A DNA stretch of 64,000 nucleotides from Actinomycetes bacterium (lineage in GTDB: Bacteria; Auribacterota; JAJCYG01). Below, piece by piece: positions 43,073 to 51,625 of the stretch. Location of the stretch: positions 128,083 through 192,082 of the forward strand of contig JAJCYG010000099.1 of NCBI GenBank assembly GCA_029263055.1. Reading direction: 5' to 3'. The position numbers and the translations under genes were made by a program. Under the pieces are notes generated by a model. That model saw only the letters and a program-made list of their open reading frames with translations, was not told the origin of the DNA and made no database searches. Each line of letters opens with the position of its first letter. The first letter of the stretch is position 1.

Positions 43073-43872
43073 TGCAAGCACACCTATTTTTTATATTTTC
43101 GTTTGTGATTTATTTGCTTACATTTCTTGGGCATTTGACCTCACTTATTTTAAACCGTCCTCATTGGCAATCTTTGGCATTGAAAGGGATTTTGTTTGGA
43201 TTTGTCGTTAATGCCATAGGACTTGTGATTGAACTTGTGCATACAGGTGATTTTCTCTTAACAAGCACCTCTCATACTTATGCTTTTTTATCGATTCTAA
43301 TTGTTTTGTTTCACCTGCTTTTATCGGTTCGGTATCGAGTTAATTTTTTAGCTTTATTTAGCATGCCGCTCGTTCTCTTTTTAATGCTTGCCTCACATTT
43401 AGCGACAGGTGGAGATGAAGGAAGAGAGCTTTTAATTGGCTATTGGCTCAAGTTGCATGTGGTTCTAACCTTTATTGCTTATAGTGCGTTTGCTTCTGCC
43501 TGTGTGACAGGGCTGGGTTATTTGATTCAAGACAAACAGCTCAAATCACATCATCCCGGTAAAATGTTTCAATGGATTCCTCCATTAGGCACATTGGATG
43601 AAATTAATACGCGCTCTTTGATTGTGGGCATTTTACTTTTAACATTAGGGTTGTTGAGTGGCTTCTTCTGGGCAAAAACATCTGGCGGTGTTTTTTGGGT
43701 GAATGATCCTAAAGTGCTTTGTGCGATTGCGATTTGGTGTTTGTATTCTTTTTTGATTTTGTTGCGAGTCACTTCACGCGTGCGAGGGCGCAAAGTTGCC
43801 GTTGTGAGCGTGTTTGGATTTGCTTTAGTGATTCTTTCATTTATAGGTGTCAACCATACAGTGATTAATTAG
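43072..43872 (+). CDS. CcsA/HemX-like membrane protein
   Basis: 266 residues with about eight membrane helices. Position between precorrin-2 dehydrogenase and hemA, and the N-x-R-S-L-I-V-G-I-L-L-L-T-L-G-L-L-S-G late region, are typical of HemX, a CcsA relative proposed to control HemA levels. True CcsA heme handlers carry a WGxxWxWD motif; here the equivalent place reads FWVNDPKVLCAIAIWCLYS, so only part remains. This favours a HemX-like role over cytochrome c assembly, although the latter cannot be excluded. Confidence 0.8.
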   Translation: MQAHLFFIFSFVIYLLTFLGHLTSLILNRPHWQSLALKGILFGFVVNAIGLVIELVHTGDFLLTSTSHTYAFLSILIVLFHLLLSVRYRVNFLALFSMPLVLFLMLASHLATGGDEGRELLIGYWLKLHVVLTFIAYSAFASACVTGLGYLIQDKQLKSHHPGKMFQWIPPLGTLDEINTRSLIVGILLLTLGLLSGFFWAKTSGGVFWVNDPKVLCAIAIWCLYSFLILLRVTSRVRGRKVAVVSVFGFALVILSFIGVNHTVIN

Positions 43873-43877
43873 AGAAA

Positions 43878-44912
43878 ATGGAATTATTTGTTTTAGGACT
43901 CAATCATAAATCAGCTCCAGTTAATATTCGGGAGCAACTTGCTTTTAGCGAGCAAGATTTACAGACCGTTCTGCCTTCACTTAAACAAGAAGCAGGATTG
44001 GAAGAGGGTGTTTTGCTCTCTACGTGTAATCGTGTTGAGATTTATGGAATGGCTGAGTCCAACAAAAGCAGTCAACAAGTCAAAGAAGTGATTTGTCATT
44101 ACCGGGATCTTTCTGTTGATGAGATGGAGCCGTATTTTTATGATCAGATAAACTCTCAGAGCGTGGGGCATCTTTTTCGTGTGGCCTGTGGACTTGACTC
44201 CATGGTGTTAGGTGAAACAGAGATTTTTGGCCAAGTTAAAAAAGCGTATCAAACCGCAACAGATCATAAGATTGTTGGGACTGTTATGCACCGGATGTTT
44301 CAAAAAACATTTCAACTTGGAAAAAAGGTGAGAACGCATACTGGTATTAATGTGGGATCAGTTTCAGTTAGCTCCGTTGCAGTTGATTTAGCTGAAAAAA
44401 TATTTGATGATCTCAAATCAAAGCGTGTGATGATTATGGGTGCGGGTGAGATGAGTGAAGCGACTGTGAACCATTTGGTTGAGCGTGGAACAGAATCAAT
44501 CCTTGCTTCAAATCGCTCCTATGATCGAGCTGTTGCTTTGGCGAATCGATTTAAAGGTGAAGCGGTTCATTATGATGATGCTTTTAACCGGATGAGTGAA
44601 GTTGATATTGTGATTAGTTCTACTTCTGCACCTCATCCAATTATTCAATTTGATCAGGTGAAAAAATTAATGCAAGAGCGGGGACAAAAGCCCATCTTCT
44701 TTATTGATATTGCGGTTCCTCGAGATGTTGATTCAGAGATTGATAAGATTGATAATGTTTACTTGTACAATATTGATGACTTACAAGAACTTGCAAATGA
44801 GAATTTAAAAAATCGCCAAGCCCAATTAGAAAAATGTGAACAATTTATTGATGAAGAGGTCGGCCGTTTTATGGAGTGGTATCAGAACCTTGGCAAAGGG
44901 TGGAAGGTTTAA
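43878..44912 (+). CDS. hemA: Glutamyl-tRNA reductase
   Basis: 344 residues. Catalytic-domain blocks are LNHKSAPVNIREQLAF and LLSTCNRVEIYG, the latter with the nucleophile Cys50. GLDSMVLGETEIFGQVKKAY and the NADPH domain VMIMGAGEMSEATVNHL follow, with a short dimerisation helix at the C-terminus. It reduces glutamyl-tRNA to glutamate-1-semialdehyde, the first step of the C5 pathway. The protein is shorter than the usual 410-450 residues because the C-terminal dimerisation domain is truncated. The stop TAA overlaps the hemC ATG by one base. Confidence 0.96.
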   Translation: MELFVLGLNHKSAPVNIREQLAFSEQDLQTVLPSLKQEAGLEEGVLLSTCNRVEIYGMAESNKSSQQVKEVICHYRDLSVDEMEPYFYDQINSQSVGHLFRVACGLDSMVLGETEIFGQVKKAYQTATDHKIVGTVMHRMFQKTFQLGKKVRTHTGINVGSVSVSSVAVDLAEKIFDDLKSKRVMIMGAGEMSEATVNHLVERGTESILASNRSYDRAVALANRFKGEAVHYDDAFNRMSEVDIVISSTSAPHPIIQFDQVKKLMQERGQKPIFFIDIAVPRDVDSEIDKIDNVYLYNIDDLQELANENLKNRQAQLEKCEQFIDEEVGRFMEWYQNLGKGWKV

Positions 44913-45820
44913 TGAAAAAGATTATTGTTGGAAGCCGTGGAAGTGAGTTGGCGCGTACTCAATCAAAGTGGGTTATTGAACAACTCAAGCCGCATGCCCC
45001 TGAAACTGAGTTTGAAGTTCGAGTGATCAAAACGTCTGGCGACAATATGATTACAGCTCCCTTTACTCAAATGGTTGGAAAAGGTTTTTTCACAAAAGAG
45101 ATTGAAGAAGCCCTTATTGATAAGGAAATTGATTTTGCCGTACATAGTTTAAAAGATCTCCCAAGTGATTCTCCTGAAGGATTAGTTGTTGGGGCCACGC
45201 CTAAACGAGAAGATCCGCGTGATGTGCTGGTCTCTGAGTCGGGTAAAAAATTGAGTGACTTGCCTAAAAATGCGATTGTTGGGACCAGTTCCCCAAGGCG
45301 GCAAGCATGGATTCGTGCTTTTAGAGATGATCTGAATATTGTTCCGATAAGAGGGAACATTAATACACGTTTGAAGAAAGTTTTTGGTTCTGAAGAAATA
45401 GATCCAAAAGATAAAGTTGATGCCGCGATATTTGCTTTTGCCGGTCTAAACCGAATTGGTTTAGGTGGAAGAGTAACAGAGGTTTTAGAGCCCAATCTCT
45501 TTTTGCCTGCTCCGGGTCAAGGTGTTTTAGCTGTTCAATGTCGTAAAGAGGATGATCTTTTGTTAATGCTTTTGGCAAAAATTAATGATACTGAGACTGC
45601 GATTCAAGCCACAGCTGAGCGCGCTTTTTTAGCGGCTTGGGGTGGAGGTTGTTCTGTTCCACTGGGCGCTTATGCAGAATTAAAAGATGGAGAAGTTAAG
45701 TTAGAAGCAGCTGTTTTCTTAGAAGAAGAGAATCGTCTAGTGCGAGAAAAAAGTAAAGCAAGCTTTGAAGAAGCTTTTTTAATGGGAGAGGCATTAGCCA
45801 AGGAATTAAAAACAAAATGA
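44912..45820 (+). CDS. hemC: Hydroxymethylbilane synthase (porphobilinogen deaminase)
   Basis: 302 residues from the ATG at 44912, the correct start because KKIIVGSRGSELARTQ begins there. HSLKDLP, GTSSPRRQAWIRAFR, IRGNINTRL and the dipyrromethane cofactor Cys in AAWGGGCSVPLGAYA are all present. It polymerises four porphobilinogens. It starts inside the hemA stop codon and its end overlaps the next gene by 4 bases. Confidence 0.97.
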   Translation: MKKIIVGSRGSELARTQSKWVIEQLKPHAPETEFEVRVIKTSGDNMITAPFTQMVGKGFFTKEIEEALIDKEIDFAVHSLKDLPSDSPEGLVVGATPKREDPRDVLVSESGKKLSDLPKNAIVGTSSPRRQAWIRAFRDDLNIVPIRGNINTRLKKVFGSEEIDPKDKVDAAIFAFAGLNRIGLGGRVTEVLEPNLFLPAPGQGVLAVQCRKEDDLLLMLLAKINDTETAIQATAERAFLAAWGGGCSVPLGAYAELKDGEVKLEAAVFLEEENRLVREKSKASFEEAFLMGEALAKELKTK

Positions 45821-46212
45821 AACTAATCTTATTTTTATTGCTCCTTATTTGTGCGGTGAATTTAACTTATGATTTTACTTCAGACATTACTCAAGAGGTG
45901 ATTGCCTCTAACAGTGATCAGGCATGGACTCCTTTAGCTCAATCGATTTTTGCCGGGACAAGTTATTATTTGCATCAAAACCGTGTGGCGCGAGAAGCGT
46001 ACGCCATGCAACTTAAGTTATTTGAAAAAGAGTGTGATCGAGGCAAAGCGATTTATCGCATTGCTCGAACCAGTGAGCGGCTTTCAGATTATGATGTAGC
46101 AACTAAGTATTATCAGCGTTATTTGAAAGAGTTTCCTAAACATAAAAAAGCCAAGCAAGTCATGGGGCGCGTGGCTGACATTGAAGATGTTTATATTGAG
46201 TTTTCACGTTAG
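45817..46212 (+). CDS. Small exported or membrane-anchored TPR-like protein
   Basis: 131 residues. An N-terminal hydrophobic segment (about 2-18) could be a signal peptide or anchor. The rest is helical, with a clear TPR-like hairpin, YRIARTSERLSDYDVATKYYQRYLKEFP, around residues 80-110. It starts within hemC's last codons (4-base overlap) and precedes cobA-hemD by 8 bases, so it is fully embedded in the tetrapyrrole operon. A role in organising the pathway is possible but unproven; I do not recognise a named family. Confidence 0.7.
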   Translation: MKLILFLLLLICAVNLTYDFTSDITQEVIASNSDQAWTPLAQSIFAGTSYYLHQNRVAREAYAMQLKLFEKECDRGKAIYRIARTSERLSDYDVATKYYQRYLKEFPKHKKAKQVMGRVADIEDVYIEFSR

Positions 46213-46220
46213 GGGAAGAA

Positions 46221-47756
46221 ATGAAGAAAAAAGGAAAAGTATTTTTAGTTGGAGCAGGCCCTGGAGACCCAGGACTGATTACTGTGCGAGGCCAGCAATT
46301 GTTGGCTCAAGCAGAAGTGGTTGTGTATGACTATTTGGTTAATCCAAGGTTATTAGACAATGTCTCTGACAAAGCTGAAATCATTTATGCAGGCAAAAGC
46401 TATAAAAAGCACACGCTTTCTCAGGATGAAATTAATAAATTGTTATTAACTTATGCGCGTAAAGGAAAACAAGTGGTTCGGTTAAAAGGGGGAGATCCTT
46501 TTATCTTTGGCCGAGGTGGAGAAGAAGCTGCTGTGCTTGTTAAAGCAAAAATTGAATTTGAAGTGGTGCCGGGCATTACTTCTGCGATTGCAGGGCCTGC
46601 TTATGCCGGTATTCCTGTGACTCATCGTGAAAACACAAGTATGGTTTCTATTATGACGGGTCATGAAGATCCGACTAAAGATGAAGTTCAGCTTGATTGG
46701 AAAAAAATTGCTAATGATCGTTCCACACTTGTTTTTTTAATGGGTGTCGGACAGATGCCAAACATTGTGCGTAAATTGATTATGCACGGAATGGATCCAA
46801 GTGTGCCTGTGGCAGTGATCTCTTGGGCCACTCGCCCTCATCAGCGAACCCTCACTGGGACATTAGAAGATATTGCGATCAAAATAAAAACAGAAAATAT
46901 TTCTCCTCCTGCTGTGATTGTGGTTGGAGATGTGGTGAAACATCGTGAAAACTTAACTTGGTTTGAAAATCGTCCTCTTTTTGGTCAACGGATTGTGGTG
47001 ACACGTGCGCGGGCTCAAGCAAGCGAAGTCTCTCAAGTCTTTAGAGACAAAGGGGCAGATGTGATGGAGTTGCCGACCATTAAAATTCAACCCATGAAAA
47101 GTTATAAGGTTCTTGATGCTGAAATTAAAAAACTCTCTGACTATGACTGGCTTATTTTTACAAGTGTGAATGGTGTTGAGTACTTTTTTGAACGTTTAAA
47201 AGCCAATAAAAAAGATGTGCGGCATTTAGCTGGAATTAAAATATGTGCCATTGGTCCTGCCACCCAAGAAGCTCTGGAGCAAAAGGGGTTGATTGTTGAC
47301 TTGGTACCGAAAGAGTTTGTGGCTGAGGCTGTCATTAAAAAGCTAAAGAGTTCAGTGACCCTTAAGGATAAGAAGTTTTTGGTTCCACGCGCTAAAGAAG
47401 CTCGAGATGTTTTAATTACCGGCCTTCAAAAAGCAGGGGCTAAAGTTAAAGAAGTGGCGGTTTACGAAACTGTTGTGGATAAAACAGGAAAAGAGCAGGC
47501 TGTTGCGCGTTTGGAAAAGAGTCCACCACAAGTGGTGACATTTACTAGCTCTTCAACCGCGAAGAATTTTGTTGAGTTAGTGGGTAAGAAATCGCTTAAA
47601 ACTATTTTTAAAGAGACTAAATTTGTCTCAATTGGCCCGATTACGAGTAAGACGGCTAAAGGGTTAGGAATGAAAATATCAGCCCAGGCCAAAGAGTACA
47701 CGATTCCAGGTTTAATCGAAGCAGTTGAAAAGTTACTAATCAAAAAGAAAAAATAA
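46221..47756 (+). CDS. cobA-hemD: Fused uroporphyrinogen-III C-methyltransferase / uroporphyrinogen-III synthase
   Basis: 511 residues. Residues 1-250 are the SAM-dependent methyltransferase (CobA/SumT): KVFLVGAGPGDPGLITVRG, VVRLKGGDPFIFGRGGEEA, PGITSAIAGPAYAGIPVTHR and STLVFLMGVGQM. Residues about 250-511 are HemD: FGQRIVVTRARAQASEVSQ, WLIFTSVNGVEYFFE, FTSSSTAKNFVEL. The fusion makes uroporphyrinogen III and at once methylates it to precorrin-2, the siroheme and cobalamin branch. Such fusions are known in several phyla. It has a ribosome-binding site (AGGGGAAG) before 46221. Confidence 0.96.
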   Translation: MKKKGKVFLVGAGPGDPGLITVRGQQLLAQAEVVVYDYLVNPRLLDNVSDKAEIIYAGKSYKKHTLSQDEINKLLLTYARKGKQVVRLKGGDPFIFGRGGEEAAVLVKAKIEFEVVPGITSAIAGPAYAGIPVTHRENTSMVSIMTGHEDPTKDEVQLDWKKIANDRSTLVFLMGVGQMPNIVRKLIMHGMDPSVPVAVISWATRPHQRTLTGTLEDIAIKIKTENISPPAVIVVGDVVKHRENLTWFENRPLFGQRIVVTRARAQASEVSQVFRDKGADVMELPTIKIQPMKSYKVLDAEIKKLSDYDWLIFTSVNGVEYFFERLKANKKDVRHLAGIKICAIGPATQEALEQKGLIVDLVPKEFVAEAVIKKLKSSVTLKDKKFLVPRAKEARDVLITGLQKAGAKVKEVAVYETVVDKTGKEQAVARLEKSPPQVVTFTSSSTAKNFVELVGKKSLKTIFKETKFVSIGPITSKTAKGLGMKISAQAKEYTIPGLIEAVEKLLIKKKK

Positions 47757-47758
47757 CC

Positions 47759-47781
47759 TGTGGATAAGTGGGCCTGACCCC
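47759..47781 (+). repeat. Dispersed 23-bp repeat, copy 2
   Basis: 21 of 23 bases match 34142-34164. It lies in the 58-base gap between cobA-hemD and the menG/ubiE gene. TGTGGATAA here is also a DnaA-box match, and TTGTGAATAA follows at about 47786. Confidence 0.6.
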
Positions 47782-47814
47782 GGGGTTGTGAATAACTTTA
47801 GAGAATGGATTTAG

Positions 47815-48516
47815 ATGGCAACGACAGTAGAAGCAAAACAAGTTTTTGATGGGATTGCATGGCGTTATGATTTGACCAATCGCTTTATCAGTATGGGGAT
47901 GGATCTTTACTGGCGTCATCGCCTATCTGAGTTGTGTGCGCAAAGTCATCCACAAAAAATATTAGATGTAGCGTGTGGTACTGGGGATCAGCTTTTATCT
48001 TTGAAAAAATTTATTGGCCCTAATACAGAGTTAGTCGCGATTGATTTACTTGAGAAGATGGTGGCACGTGGCAAACAAAAAGTTCAATCAAATGGGCATA
48101 AACTTTCTTGGTTTTTAGGGGATGGAATTCAGCTCCCCTTTAAAGAGCAGTCTTTTGATGCAATTACGATTACGTTTGGTTTGCGTAATCTGCCTTCTAT
48201 TGATGGTTTTTTGAAAGAATGCCAACGCTTGTTGCGTCCTAATGGAAAAGTATGGGTGCTTGAGTTTTCTCAGCCAACACAACCTTGGTTTCGAACAATC
48301 TATTATGCTTATTTAAAGAATGTGCTCCCTTTGATTGGAAAGGTGCTCACAGGAACGCGTAACTCGTATGATTATTTGGCCCGTACTGTTGAAAATTTTC
48401 CCAATCAAAAAAAATTAAGTGGAGAGTTTAAAGCAGCCGGTTTTAAAAAGGTAACTTATTTGAATTTGTGCCAAGGTGTGGTGGCAATTCATGGTGGAGA
48501 AAAAGTTTATGACTAG
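47815..48516 (+). CDS. ubiE: Demethylmenaquinone/ubiquinone C-methyltransferase family protein
   Basis: 233 residues. Family blocks are VFDGIAWRYDLTNRFISMGMDLYWR, the SAM loop LDVACGTGDQL, ITITFGLRNLP and LLRPNGKVWVLEFSQP. It methylates the quinone ring in menaquinone (MenG) or ubiquinone (UbiE) synthesis; which quinone cannot be seen here. It lies after the dispersed repeat, in the same direction as the tetrapyrrole genes, and overlaps hemB by 8 bases. Confidence 0.94.
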   Translation: MATTVEAKQVFDGIAWRYDLTNRFISMGMDLYWRHRLSELCAQSHPQKILDVACGTGDQLLSLKKFIGPNTELVAIDLLEKMVARGKQKVQSNGHKLSWFLGDGIQLPFKEQSFDAITITFGLRNLPSIDGFLKECQRLLRPNGKVWVLEFSQPTQPWFRTIYYAYLKNVLPLIGKVLTGTRNSYDYLARTVENFPNQKKLSGEFKAAGFKKVTYLNLCQGVVAIHGGEKVYD

Positions 48517-49492
48517 TGTTCGTTTAAGACGACTCAGACAAGATGAGCGGTTTCGCCGTTTGATTCGAGAAAATGATTTAAAAGTCGATCAATTGGTGGC
48601 TCCATTTTTTGTGGTAGAAGGAAAAGGGATTGAAAAGCCGATTGCATCTATGCCAGGCATTTCTCAATATTCGCTCGATACTTTATTAAAAGAAGTGGGT
48701 GGGGTTGCTCAATCAGGAGTCGGTTCTATTCTTTTATTTGGTGTTCCTTCTGAAAAAGATGCGCAAGCCAATGGAGCGTGGGATGCTAAAGGGATTGTGC
48801 CGCAAGCCATCACAGCCATCAAAAAAGAATTTCCAAAATTATTAGTGATGAGTGATGTTTGTTTGTGTGCTTACACAGATCATGGTCATTGTGGCTTGGT
48901 TGAAAAGAATGGCAATAGTGACGGTGTGATTGTTAACGATGCTTCGGTTGAAGTGCTGGCAAAAATGGCTTTGGCTCATGCGCAAGCAGGTGTGGATATG
49001 GTTTCGCCTAGCGATATGATGGATGGGCGTGTGGGAGCAATCCGAGACACATTAGATGAAAATGGATTTGATCAAGTCCCTATTATGAGTTATGCGGTGA
49101 AGTATGCCTCTTCTTTTTATGGGCCGTTTCGTGATGCTGCGGAATCACCGCCTCAATTTGGGGACCGCCGTTCGTATCAAATGGACAGTGCCAATCAAGA
49201 CGAAGCTTTGCGCGAAGGGTTGCAAGATATGGCGGAAGGGGCTGACATTTTAATGGTTAAGCCTGCGTTGACATCGCTTGATATTATTTCTCAGTTAAAA
49301 GAGACAACTGGTTTGCCGATTGCTGCCTATAATGTGAGTGGGGAATATGCCATGGTTAAAGCCGCGGCTGAAAAAGGTTGGCTCAATGAAAAAGAAGCTG
49401 TTTTAGAAATGCTCACTTCAATGACGCGTGCAGGGGCTCAAATTTTAGTTACGTATTGGGCAAAGGATGTGGCTCAATGGCTTCAGGAATAA
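48509..49492 (+). CDS. hemB: Delta-aminolevulinic acid dehydratase (porphobilinogen synthase)
   Basis: 327 residues from the ATG at 48509, supported by GGAG at 48496-48499 and by TSVRLRRLR as a typical start. The zinc-site cysteines in MSDVCLCAYTDHGHCG mark the Zn-dependent class. The two Schiff-base lysines lie in MSYAVKYASSFYGPFRDAA and ADILMVKPAL. It condenses two aminolevulinate molecules. It overlaps ubiE by 8 bases and murI by 16. Confidence 0.97.
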   Translation: MTSVRLRRLRQDERFRRLIRENDLKVDQLVAPFFVVEGKGIEKPIASMPGISQYSLDTLLKEVGGVAQSGVGSILLFGVPSEKDAQANGAWDAKGIVPQAITAIKKEFPKLLVMSDVCLCAYTDHGHCGLVEKNGNSDGVIVNDASVEVLAKMALAHAQAGVDMVSPSDMMDGRVGAIRDTLDENGFDQVPIMSYAVKYASSFYGPFRDAAESPPQFGDRRSYQMDSANQDEALREGLQDMAEGADILMVKPALTSLDIISQLKETTGLPIAAYNVSGEYAMVKAAAEKGWLNEKEAVLEMLTSMTRAGAQILVTYWAKDVAQWLQE

Positions 49493-50259
49493 ACGGTTCG
49501 ATTGGCATTTTTGATTCAGGGATTGGGGGGCTCAGTTTAGTGGAGTCGATCCACCATGAATTGCCAAATGAATCGATTCACTATTTTGCTGATTTAAAAA
49601 ATTTACCGTATGGTGAAAAAACAAAAGAGCAGGTTTGTGAGTATTCATTGGTGATTGCTCAGCATTTAAAAGCAAATGGAGCCAAGTTGATTGTGATTGC
49701 TTGTAGCACGGCTTCAGCTGTGGCAGCTAATTTGTTGCGAGCTGAGTTAGAGATTCCGATTGTGACTGTCTTGAATCCTTTTTTCCAAAAAGAGATTTTG
49801 AATCGAACCCCGAACAAAAAAGTAGGCGTGGTTTCAACGCGACTCACGCACAAGAGTGGAATGTTTCAGCATTGGCTGCAAGCAGCCAATCCAAATTTGG
49901 AAGTTCATTCTTTACCTGCTTCAGATTTAGTGGATGAAATTTCAGGGGGTGAGTTAGCAACAGAGCGAATGAAAGAGTTGGTCCAAGGTTCGGTTGCCTC
50001 TTTTATCGGAAAAGTGGATGAGATTGTTTTAGGGTGCACGCATTTTAATTTTGTGGAAGATCTGTTTGATGAAATCTTGCCAGAGTCTGTGGCGCTTTCA
50101 TCTGCCCCTATTCCAACAGCCAAATATGTGCGTCATTTATTAGAAGAGTGTCACGCGTTATGTAAAGAAGGAGAGGGCGAGGTCCGTGTTCAAGCAAGTG
50201 AGACTGATCCTATTTTTGAGCACTTTGTGACAGAACATTTAGAATTTGTTAGGAGCTAA
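49477..50259 (+). CDS. murI: Glutamate racemase
   Basis: 260 residues from the ATG at 49477, chosen over the TTG at 49456 because the fold begins at SIGIFDSGIGGLS. The two catalytic cysteines lie in IVIACSTASA and VLGCTHFNF. It makes D-glutamate for peptidoglycan. Placement between hemB and hemL is unusual functionally, but both routes use glutamate. It overlaps hemB by 16 bases; hemL starts one base after its stop. Confidence 0.95.
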   Translation: MASGINGSIGIFDSGIGGLSLVESIHHELPNESIHYFADLKNLPYGEKTKEQVCEYSLVIAQHLKANGAKLIVIACSTASAVAANLLRAELEIPIVTVLNPFFQKEILNRTPNKKVGVVSTRLTHKSGMFQHWLQAANPNLEVHSLPASDLVDEISGGELATERMKELVQGSVASFIGKVDEIVLGCTHFNFVEDLFDEILPESVALSSAPIPTAKYVRHLLEECHALCKEGEGEVRVQASETDPIFEHFVTEHLEFVRS

Positions 50260-50260
50260 A

Positions 50261-51550
50261 ATGGAAAAGACAGCAAGTCAGTCTAAAGAACTATTTGATC
50301 AAGCATGTACCCTTTTTCCCGGTGGAGTGAATAGTCCTGTGCGTGCTTTTGGCGCAGTAGGGGGCGATCCTTTTTTTGTGAAAGAGGCAAAAGGGAGTTG
50401 CTTGATTACTGAAGAAGGGGAGAGTGTGCTTGATTATGTGCAGAGCTGGGGCGCGCTTATTTTAGGGCATGCCCATCCTGCAGTGGTTGAAGCGATTCAG
50501 CAACAAGCGAGCCGGGGCACGAGCTATGGCGCGTCTCATAAATTAGAAATTGAATTGGCTGACCAGATACAAAAGTTGGTCCCTTCAATTGAAAAGCTTA
50601 GATTTGTGAATTCTGGAACTGAAGCTGTAATGAGTGCGATCCGATTGGCTCGTGGAGCGACAGGCCGAGATAAGATTGTGAAGTTTGAAGGGTGCTACCA
50701 TGGTCACGCCGATAGTTTGTTGGTTAAGGCAGGCTCAGGTGCGGCTACGTTTGGGGTTCCTAACTCTGGGGGTATTCCTGCTGATTTAGCGCAACATACC
50801 TTGACGTTGCCTTTTAATGATGTGGCTAAGCTAGACGCTTTATTTGCTGAGTCTGGAAGTGAGGTTGCTTGTGTGATTTTAGAGCCCGTCCCTGGAAACA
50901 TGGGGGTGATTCATGCCCGTTCTGAATTTTTAAAGCAATTGCGGGAGTTGACTCAAAAATCAGGCTCTATTCTTATTTTTGATGAGGTGATGAGTGGGTT
51001 TCGGGTTGCCTTGGGTGGGGCTCAAGAACATTTTAAAATTAAGCCTGATTTGACCACTCTAGGAAAAATTATTGGAGCAGGTCTTCCTGTAGGGGCCTTT
51101 GGGGGTAAAGCCGAGCTCATGGATCAGCTGGCTCCAAGTGGGCCAGTCTACCAAGCAGGAACATTGTCAGGAAATCCTTTAGCCATGGCTGCCGGGATTG
51201 CCGCGCTTAAAGAAATTCAACAGCCTGGGTTTTATTCTCAGCTTGAAGCGCTTTCAGATCGATTAGAAAAAGGGATAAGGGGAGCAGTTGAAAGCTCGGG
51301 CCGTTCTTGGCAAGTGCATCGATTGGGTTCTATGATCACTCTCTTCTTTAACGAGAAAGATCCTCAAAACTTTGACGATGTGGGGGAGTGTGACTTTGAT
51401 TTGTTTTCAAAATATTTCCAAACATTGCTTCAGAACAATGTGTTTATTCCTCCATCACAGTATGAAGCTTGGTTTGTATCCTCTTCCCATACAGTTAAAG
51501 AAATAGATAAAACAATTGGTTTAACTCAGTCATTTCTTCAGGAAGTCTGA
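50261..51550 (+). CDS. hemL: Glutamate-1-semialdehyde 2,1-aminomutase
   Basis: 429 residues from the ATG at 50261, with TAGGAG 6-7 bases upstream (an in-frame TTG at 50246 is less likely). FPGGVNSPVRAF, RFVNSGTEAVMSAIRLARGATGRDK and the PLP lysine in TTLGKIIGAGLPVGAFGG are diagnostic and separate it from other class III aminotransferases. It makes 5-aminolevulinate from the HemA product. It closes the tetrapyrrole gene run. Confidence 0.97.
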   Translation: MEKTASQSKELFDQACTLFPGGVNSPVRAFGAVGGDPFFVKEAKGSCLITEEGESVLDYVQSWGALILGHAHPAVVEAIQQQASRGTSYGASHKLEIELADQIQKLVPSIEKLRFVNSGTEAVMSAIRLARGATGRDKIVKFEGCYHGHADSLLVKAGSGAATFGVPNSGGIPADLAQHTLTLPFNDVAKLDALFAESGSEVACVILEPVPGNMGVIHARSEFLKQLRELTQKSGSILIFDEVMSGFRVALGGAQEHFKIKPDLTTLGKIIGAGLPVGAFGGKAELMDQLAPSGPVYQAGTLSGNPLAMAAGIAALKEIQQPGFYSQLEALSDRLEKGIRGAVESSGRSWQVHRLGSMITLFFNEKDPQNFDDVGECDFDLFSKYFQTLLQNNVFIPPSQYEAWFVSSSHTVKEIDKTIGLTQSFLQEV

Positions 51551-51625
51551 TATTTCTTATTATAAAGTAATGCTAGTTATCTTTTATTAATGATTTATAT
51601 AAAATAAAGAATAAATAACTTTAAT

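Noticed and set aside
44876..44911. Earlier start for hemC, and similar long starts for hemB (48476), murI (49456), hemL (50246) and addA (60690)
   Set aside because: In each case a later ATG with a ribosome-binding site or coupled stop begins exactly at the conserved first residues of the family.
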